Shown here: positions 59,053 to 64,000 of the stretch, one piece after another
Position numbering within the stretch: the first letter of the stretch is position 1
Layout of the letters: each line of letters opens with the position of its first letter
Assembly (NCBI GenBank): GCA_900016775.1
Contig: LN890288.1
Span: 434,001 to 498,000 of the forward strand
Length of the DNA stretch: 64,000 nucleotides
DNA from: Serratia symbiotica
GTDB lineage: Bacteria > Pseudomonadota > Gammaproteobacteria > Enterobacterales > Enterobacteriaceae
Reading direction: 5' to 3'
Made by a program: the position numbers and the translations under genes
The notes under the pieces: generated by a model
The model's database searches: none
The model's input: only the letters and a program-made list of their open reading frames with translations
What the model was told of the DNA's origin: nothing

Positions 59053-61557
59053 ATGCCAAAAAAAATATTTTGGTTATTATTATGTCTTTTATTCAATATA
59101 TTATTTATTTTTATTATTTATTCAAAATATATATTAGCTAATGATTATTTTGATCCTTGGTCATTAGAAATGAATAATTATAAAAATAAATACATTGATA
59201 TATCTAATTTTAATAATTTTAAAAAAAAAATACCAGGAATTTATATTACTAAAATATATATTAATGGTATTTATATAAAAAATATGTTAATTAAATTTAT
59301 ATTAAATAAAAATACATTAATTCCTTTATTAAAAAAAAATGATTATATGAATTTTGGTATTAAAGAAAATGCTAATTTAAATTTTATGTATTTAAAAAAA
59401 AATGATATTATTAATGATATTAATAAAATTTTTAAAAACATAACATTTAATTTCAATATTAATGAACAAAAATTATATATTACTATTCCCAAAGAATATA
59501 TATATATAAATATACAAAATAATACTAATCCAAAAGAATGGGACGATGGATTAAATATGTTATTTTTAAATTATAACTACTCTGGAGATAATTCCTGGAA
59601 TATATATAATAAAAAAAATAATTATAATTCATATCTTAATTTACGTAGTGGAATTAATTTGTTATCTTGGCATTTACGAAATTATATAATATTTACTAAT
59701 AATAAAAATAATACTTATAAAAAAAATATTAGTACTTATTTACAACATGATATTAAATATTTAAAGAGTCAATGTTTAATTGGAGAAAATTATTCATCAT
59801 CTAATATATTTAATAGTTTTCCTTTTCGTGGCATACAAATATTTTCTGATGAAAGTATGCAACCAGAAAATAAGCAAGGATTTGCACCTGTTATTAGAGG
59901 TATAGCAAAAAGTAATGCTCAAATAATTATTCGTCAAAATAATAATATTATTTGGAATGCATATGTTTCTCCAGGACCATTTATTATAAATAATTTATAT
60001 CCTACTTCTTCTAACGGAGATTTATTTATTACCATACATGAAACAGATGGAAGTAAATATAATTTTATACAATCTTTTTCAGCTGTACCAATTATGCAAC
60101 GTGAAGGACATTTAAAATATTCTTTTATGATTGGAAAATATTATTTAATTAATAAAAAATCTAAACATCCTAATTTTATTCAACTTACTGGAATATATGG
60201 TTTTCCTTTTTCCACAACATTATATGGAGGAACTATTATTTCACATAATTATATTGCAACTAATATAGGTATAGGTAAAGATCTTAAATTATTAGGAGCT
60301 ACATCATTAGATATAACTTTTTCTAATACCAAATTTAATTATCAAAAACAAAAAGGAACTTCTATTCGTTTTCAATATTCTAAATATATACCTGTTATTG
60401 GTACTACTTTTAGTATAGCGGGGTATAAATATTCCAACTTAAATTATTATAATTTTAATGAAGCAAACAATTATATTAATAACATAAAAAAACAAAATAT
60501 AAAATATTATCCCAATGACTTGTTAAACAATAAAAATAATCAACGTAGTAAAATACAAATAAATATTAATCAATTACTTGGAAAATATGGAAATATACAT
60601 CTTTCAACTTATCAAAAACAATATTGGAAAAAAAACGAAAAAGAAAAAAATATAAATTTTAATTATAATAATAATATTAATTCAATTAATTATTCCATTA
60701 ATTATTCTTATACAAAACAAACAAAAAATAAAAATTTTGATAAAATGATTTCATTAAATGTACAAATTCCATTACATAATTTTATTTCAAATAGTTATTT
60801 ATATTTATCTAACAATATCAATCATAATCTTAATAAATCTTCATTAATTGGATTGTCTGGTACTGTTTTAAAAAATAATAATATTACTTATTATCTACAA
60901 AAAAATTATATAAAACAAAAAAAAATAATATCTAATATAAATGCATTAATAAATTATAAAACTAGTATTGGTGAATATCAAATAGGTTATAATTATTTAA
61001 AAAATCAAAATAAAATTCATTTTAATGCTACAGGTGGTATTATTATACATCCATATGGTATTACATTTTCTCAAGCAATAGGTGAAACTATTGCATTAAT
61101 TAGAGCTCCACAAGCTAGTCATGTAAAAATAAATAATACAAATATTTATACTAATAATAAAGGTTATGCAATTATTCCTAATATTAATCATTATCATAAA
61201 AATAAAATTACTATAGATACTACTAATTTACCGAAAAATATAGATATTCTTAATGATACAAATATTGTAACCCCAACTCATGGAGCTTTAGTAATAGCTA
61301 ATTTTTCTACTTATTTAGGAAAAAAATTATTTTTAACTTTAAAAAATAATAATATTCCTTTTGGAGCATCTGCTTATATAAATCATAATTCTTCAATAAT
61401 ATCTGGTATAGTAAATGATCATAAACAAGTGTATCTTAGTGGTGTACCATCAAAAGGTATAGTAAAAATTACTTGGAATAAAGGTAATTGTAAAGCAATG
61501 TATCATATAAAACCATCTAATAAATTTCTTAATACTATAACCACGAGATGTTATTAA
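59053..61557 (+). CDS. Fimbrial usher (FimD family outer-membrane assembly pore)
   Basis: 24-strand outer-membrane barrel that receives chaperone-subunit complexes and threads the growing pilus out. 834 residues; FimD is 878. Signal peptide to about 29 (ending ILA). N-terminal chaperone-docking domain begins DYFDPWSLEM. Then NYNYSGDNSWN, barrel and plug region (RGIQIFSDESMQPENKQGFAPVIRGIAKSNAQIIIRQNNNIIWN, PGPFIINNLYP, GDLFITIHETDGS). The C-terminal domains have VYLSGVPSKG and a cysteine pair (NCKAMY and RCY at the end). The frame is intact although barrel loops are rich in Asn, Lys and Ile. AGGAG precedes the ATG. Function depends on the BAM machinery; the BamB gene is missing from its usual place at 1.9-3.0 kb. 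Confidence 0.95.
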   Translation: MPKKIFWLLLCLLFNILFIFIIYSKYILANDYFDPWSLEMNNYKNKYIDISNFNNFKKKIPGIYITKIYINGIYIKNMLIKFILNKNTLIPLLKKNDYMNFGIKENANLNFMYLKKNDIINDINKIFKNITFNFNINEQKLYITIPKEYIYINIQNNTNPKEWDDGLNMLFLNYNYSGDNSWNIYNKKNNYNSYLNLRSGINLLSWHLRNYIIFTNNKNNTYKKNISTYLQHDIKYLKSQCLIGENYSSSNIFNSFPFRGIQIFSDESMQPENKQGFAPVIRGIAKSNAQIIIRQNNNIIWNAYVSPGPFIINNLYPTSSNGDLFITIHETDGSKYNFIQSFSAVPIMQREGHLKYSFMIGKYYLINKKSKHPNFIQLTGIYGFPFSTTLYGGTIISHNYIATNIGIGKDLKLLGATSLDITFSNTKFNYQKQKGTSIRFQYSKYIPVIGTTFSIAGYKYSNLNYYNFNEANNYINNIKKQNIKYYPNDLLNNKNNQRSKIQININQLLGKYGNIHLSTYQKQYWKKNEKEKNINFNYNNNINSINYSINYSYTKQTKNKNFDKMISLNVQIPLHNFISNSYLYLSNNINHNLNKSSLIGLSGTVLKNNNITYYLQKNYIKQKKIISNINALINYKTSIGEYQIGYNYLKNQNKIHFNATGGIIIHPYGITFSQAIGETIALIRAPQASHVKINNTNIYTNNKGYAIIPNINHYHKNKITIDTTNLPKNIDILNDTNIVTPTHGALVIANFSTYLGKKLFLTLKNNNIPFGASAYINHNSSIISGIVNDHKQVYLSGVPSKGIVKITWNKGNCKAMYHIKPSNKFLNTITTRCY

Positions 61558-61574
61558 CTTGAGTAAAATAATTT

Positions 61575-62603
61575 ATGAAATATTTTAAATTATATTTATT
61601 ATTAATAATATTATTATCTATTAATACAAAAGCTTATCAATGCAATACTGTTACAGAAACAACAATCATACATTCACCAGATATTACTATTCCATATGAT
61701 CTTCCAATCGGTTCACAAATTGGAAATCAATTAATATCTAATAATTTTTCAAGTTATTATTGCAATAATTCTTTTAATTCAAAATTAAATTCTCAAGAAA
61801 TAGGAATTAAAGCATTTGGAGAATATATCACTATTATTAATGGTCATAGAGTATATAATACTAATATTATAGGTATTGGATATAGTATTGGTGCAATATT
61901 AGATAATAATTGTATAGGATCATCTAATTGGGTAGATGGTACTGATACTGCTGATGGTAATCCTAACAATCATATATTATGTTCAATAAATCATGCTCAA
62001 TTTATTGAACAGCCATTAAATGGAAGAGTAATGATTAATTTTTATAAAATAGCAGATATTACGGGTTCTGGGAGAATAAATTCATTAAAAGTAGCTTCTT
62101 TTATTTTACGTAATAACCATAATAATTGGTATTATCCAGAATCTAATATTTTTATAAATCCTTTTAATATAACAACATTAACTTGTAATATTACTAATAC
62201 AATTAAAACCATTAATATGGGTGTAATAGAAAAAAATGATTTTAAAGGTATAGGAAGTTGGCCAAGTTCAGATCATACTAAAGATATTATCATTCCTTTA
62301 AATTGTAATACAAGTACACATGTAAGTATACAAGTTGATGGTATCATAGAAGATGCATCAAAAGGAATTCTAAAAATAAATAATTCTAATCAATGCCATA
62401 CTAATAGCGTAGCATGTGGTATTGGTATACAATTATTATATAATAATATTCCATTATTTCTTGGATCAGAAATTCCAATAAATTTTAATGAATTTAAAAA
62501 TAATTATAATATTGTATTAAAAGCAAGATATTATCAAATAGAAAAATTTATCAAACCAGGTAATGCTAATAGCAATGCTTCATTTACTATAACTTATCAA
62601 TAA
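61575..62603 (+). CDS. Two-domain fimbrial tip adhesin
   Basis: Last gene of the fimbrial operon, 17 bases after the usher. Signal peptide residues 1-20 (ending TKA), mature start YQCNTV. 342 residues, twice a pilin. The N-terminal half (to about 205) is a receptor-binding domain with its own cysteines (CNTV, YYCNN, NNCIG, ILCSIN) and no match I can name beyond FimH-like tip lectins. The C-terminal half is a pilin domain (TLTCNITNTIKTINMGVI, PLNCNTSTHVSIQVDG) ending FTITYQ with penultimate tyrosine. No separate adaptor subunits (FimF, FimG) exist, so this is a minimal pilus. The ligand cannot be predicted. Confidence 0.88.
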   Translation: MKYFKLYLLLIILLSINTKAYQCNTVTETTIIHSPDITIPYDLPIGSQIGNQLISNNFSSYYCNNSFNSKLNSQEIGIKAFGEYITIINGHRVYNTNIIGIGYSIGAILDNNCIGSSNWVDGTDTADGNPNNHILCSINHAQFIEQPLNGRVMINFYKIADITGSGRINSLKVASFILRNNHNNWYYPESNIFINPFNITTLTCNITNTIKTINMGVIEKNDFKGIGSWPSSDHTKDIIIPLNCNTSTHVSIQVDGIIEDASKGILKINNSNQCHTNSVACGIGIQLLYNNIPLFLGSEIPINFNEFKNNYNIVLKARYYQIEKFIKPGNANSNASFTITYQ

Positions 62604-62954
62604 TATATTAAATTATATTATTGATAATAATATTTAAATAAATTATTTCATATATATTATATATTATAATATAATAATAGTTATAAATAAATATTTTTAA
62701 AAATATTATATTAATTTTATATAATTATGAAATTTATATTTATAAATTATTTATTTTTAATACAATTTTATATAATATTTAAATTAAAAAATAAAATAAA
62801 AATTAACTTAATGATTAAATATTATTTTTTAATTTTTTTTATTATTAATATAATACAATAAATATAAATATTATATTTAACATATGATTTATTTTAAAAA
62901 TAAAATTATATTTATTATTTAAAATTTATAAATTATTTATTAATGATAACTATT
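62604..62954 (+). other. A/T spacer between the fimbrial operon and gmk
   Basis: About 350 bases of A/T with no frame and no strong terminator. An ATG at 62943 is in frame with gmk, but the family start is at 62955. Confidence 0.5.
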
Positions 62955-63578
62955 ATGAATCATGGTACACTTTATATTATTTCTGCTCCCAGTGGTACAG
63001 GAAAATCAAGTCTTATTCAAGCTTTATTAAAAACTCAATCGTTATGTAATATAAAAATTTCTATTTCATATACTACTCGTAAAATTAGACCAGGTGAATA
63101 TAATGGTAAACATTATTTTTTCATTTCAAAAAAATTATTTCTCCATATGATTAAAAAAAATGTATTTATTGAATATGCTATAGTCTTTGGAAATTATTAT
63201 GGTACTTCACGTACTTTAATTAAAAAAATATTATCAACAGGTTCAGATGTTTTTTTAGATATTAATTGGCAAGGAGCAAAAAAAATACGATCAGAAATAT
63301 CAAAAGTATGTAGTATTTTTCTTTTACCACCATCAAAAGAAGAATTAAATAGACGATTATTTCATCGTAAACAAGATAAAAAAGATATTATCTTAGAACG
63401 TATGACACAAGCTATCAATGATATGATACATTATATAGAATATGATTATTTAATTATTAATGATAATTTTAATTTAACATTATTTAATTTAAAAACAATT
63501 ATTCGTGCTGAACGTTTACGTTTAAATTATCAATTATTAATAAATAATAATTTAATTAATAAATTAATATCTATATAA
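62955..63578 (+). CDS. gmk: Guanylate kinase
   Basis: Phosphorylates GMP to GDP, the step after guaA and hpt. ATG 62955 gives [20 protein letters not shown], aligning with E. coli [20 protein letters not shown], and 207 residues, the E. coli length; ATG 62943 would add four residues. P-loop APSGTGKSS at about 11-19; the GMP-binding stretch [11 protein letters not shown] and the catalytic [11 protein letters not shown] are present. No clear ribosome-binding site precedes either ATG. It lies 58 bases before rpoZ, as in the E. coli gmk-rpoZ-spoT order; spoT is absent. Confidence 0.97.
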   Translation: MNHGTLYIISAPSGTGKSSLIQALLKTQSLCNIKISISYTTRKIRPGEYNGKHYFFISKKLFLHMIKKNVFIEYAIVFGNYYGTSRTLIKKILSTGSDVFLDINWQGAKKIRSEISKVCSIFLLPPSKEELNRRLFHRKQDKKDIILERMTQAINDMIHYIEYDYLIINDNFNLTLFNLKTIIRAERLRLNYQLLINNNLINKLISI

Positions 63579-63636
63579 ATATATTATTAATAATTATATT
63601 TTATTTTTTATTTACTATTTATGGAGTAATATTAAT

Positions 63637-63876
63637 ATGGCACGTGTTACCGTTCAATATGCTGTAGAAAAAATTGGCAATCGCTTTGATTTAGTATTAG
63701 TTGCTGCACGTAGAGCACGTCAAATTCAAACTGGTGGAAAAAATATACTTATTCCTAAAGAAAATAATAAACATACTATTATTGCACTGCGTGAAATTGA
63801 AGCGGGTTTAATTACTAAAAAAATATTAGATATATATACTTATGAAGAAAAAAAACATATAAAAAACAACAATTAA
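63637..63876 (+). CDS. rpoZ: RNA polymerase omega subunit
   Basis: Smallest core RNA polymerase subunit; helps fold and hold the beta-prime subunit, and in E. coli forms part of a ppGpp site. The first about 60 residues ([44 protein letters not shown]) are almost identical to E. coli. The tail is 12 residues shorter (79 against 91) and basic instead of Gln/Glu-rich. GGAG lies before the ATG. spoT, next in E. coli, is missing; whether relA remains cannot be seen here. Confidence 0.96.
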   Translation: MARVTVQYAVEKIGNRFDLVLVAARRARQIQTGGKNILIPKENNKHTIIALREIEAGLITKKILDIYTYEEKKHIKNNN

Positions 63877-63929
63877 TAATTATTTTTTTAAAATAAAATT
63901 AATTAAACAAATATTATAATTTAACAATA

Positions 63930-64000
63930 TTATTTTCCAATACAAAATGTTGAAAAAATACGTTCTAATAAATTATCTGAAGTAAAATTACCAGTAATTT
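63930..64000 (-). CDS. mnmE: MnmE tRNA-modification GTPase, C-terminal end only
   Basis: The minus strand from 64000 reads ITGNFTSDNLLERIFSTFCIGK and stops at 63930-63932. This is the C-terminus of MnmE, whose last residues FCIGK include the conserved cysteine. MnmE with MnmG builds the 5-substituent on wobble U34 of several tRNAs. The remainder lies beyond the right edge. mnmE is not next to rpoZ in E. coli, so a rearrangement point lies in the 53-base gap. Confidence 0.93.
   Translation of the reverse strand, partial: ITGNFTSDNLLERIFSTFCIGK

Noticed and set aside
57797-62603. Recent horizontal transfer of the fimbrial operon
   Set aside because: Base and codon use are as AT-rich as the neighbouring housekeeping genes; no integrase, insertion sequence or tRNA flank is seen.

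Overview
The window is a piece of the chromosome of a very AT-rich (about one fifth G+C by eye), reduced gammaproteobacterium. It is almost certainly a host-restricted insect-type endosymbiont of the Enterobacterales. Nearly every protein reads as a close, near full-length relative of an Escherichia coli protein. Short stretches of E. coli gene order survive: hisS-yfgM-(bamB lost)-der, guaB-guaA, topA-ribA-pgpB, aceE-aceF-lpd, mscM-psd-orn-tRNA-Gly-amiB-miaA-(hfq dead)-hflK-hflC, trxA-rho, lptF-lptG, lpoA next to rnpB, and gmk-rpoZ. The genes between them are gone and the spacers are nearly pure A/T. I did not see mobile elements, phage genes or CRISPR arrays. The exact genus cannot be fixed from this window; retained LPS heptose, riboflavin and fimbrial genes argue against a Buchnera-like symbiont.

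Layout. 1-14 kb: hisS (cut by the window edge), yfgM, der, guaB, guaA, hldE, ribB, topA. 14-22 kb: ribA, pgpB, rpmE, tusE, pta, tRNA-Leu(CAA), hpt. 22-33 kb, minus strand: lpd, aceF, aceE, mscM, psd. 33-42 kb, plus strand: orn, tRNA-Gly(GCC), amiB, miaA, an hfq pseudogene, hflK, hflC, trxA, rho. 42.4-44.2 kb: a gene-free stretch that looks like decayed coding DNA. 44-51 kb: ackA, murI, pepA, 4.5S RNA (ffs), lptF, lptG. 51-57.6 kb: hflD, ydiK, lpoA, RNase P RNA (rnpB), deoB. 57.8-62.6 kb: a complete four-gene chaperone-usher fimbrial operon. 63-64 kb: gmk, rpoZ and the 3' end of mnmE.

Function. The set describes a cell that still makes an outer envelope (hldE, lptFG, psd, lpoA, amiB, murI, mscM), makes acetyl-CoA and acetate-linked ATP (aceEF-lpd, pta, ackA), salvages purines and makes GMP (hpt, guaBA, gmk), and makes riboflavin precursors (ribA, ribB). 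tRNA modification (miaA, tusE, mnmE) is also kept. The retained pilus operon is the most striking accessory feature for so eroded a genome.

The main observations are as follows. (1) Two intact genes start at non-ATG near-cognate codons at the homologous position behind a good Shine-Dalgarno: pgpB at ATT 15706 and yfgM at ATA 1287. Automatic callers would truncate the first and miss the second. (2) A full-length hfq relic carries two in-frame TAA stops. (3) A 20-bp A/T-only hairpin abuts tRNA-Gly. (4) A hairpin overlaps the ribosome-binding site of the usher gene.
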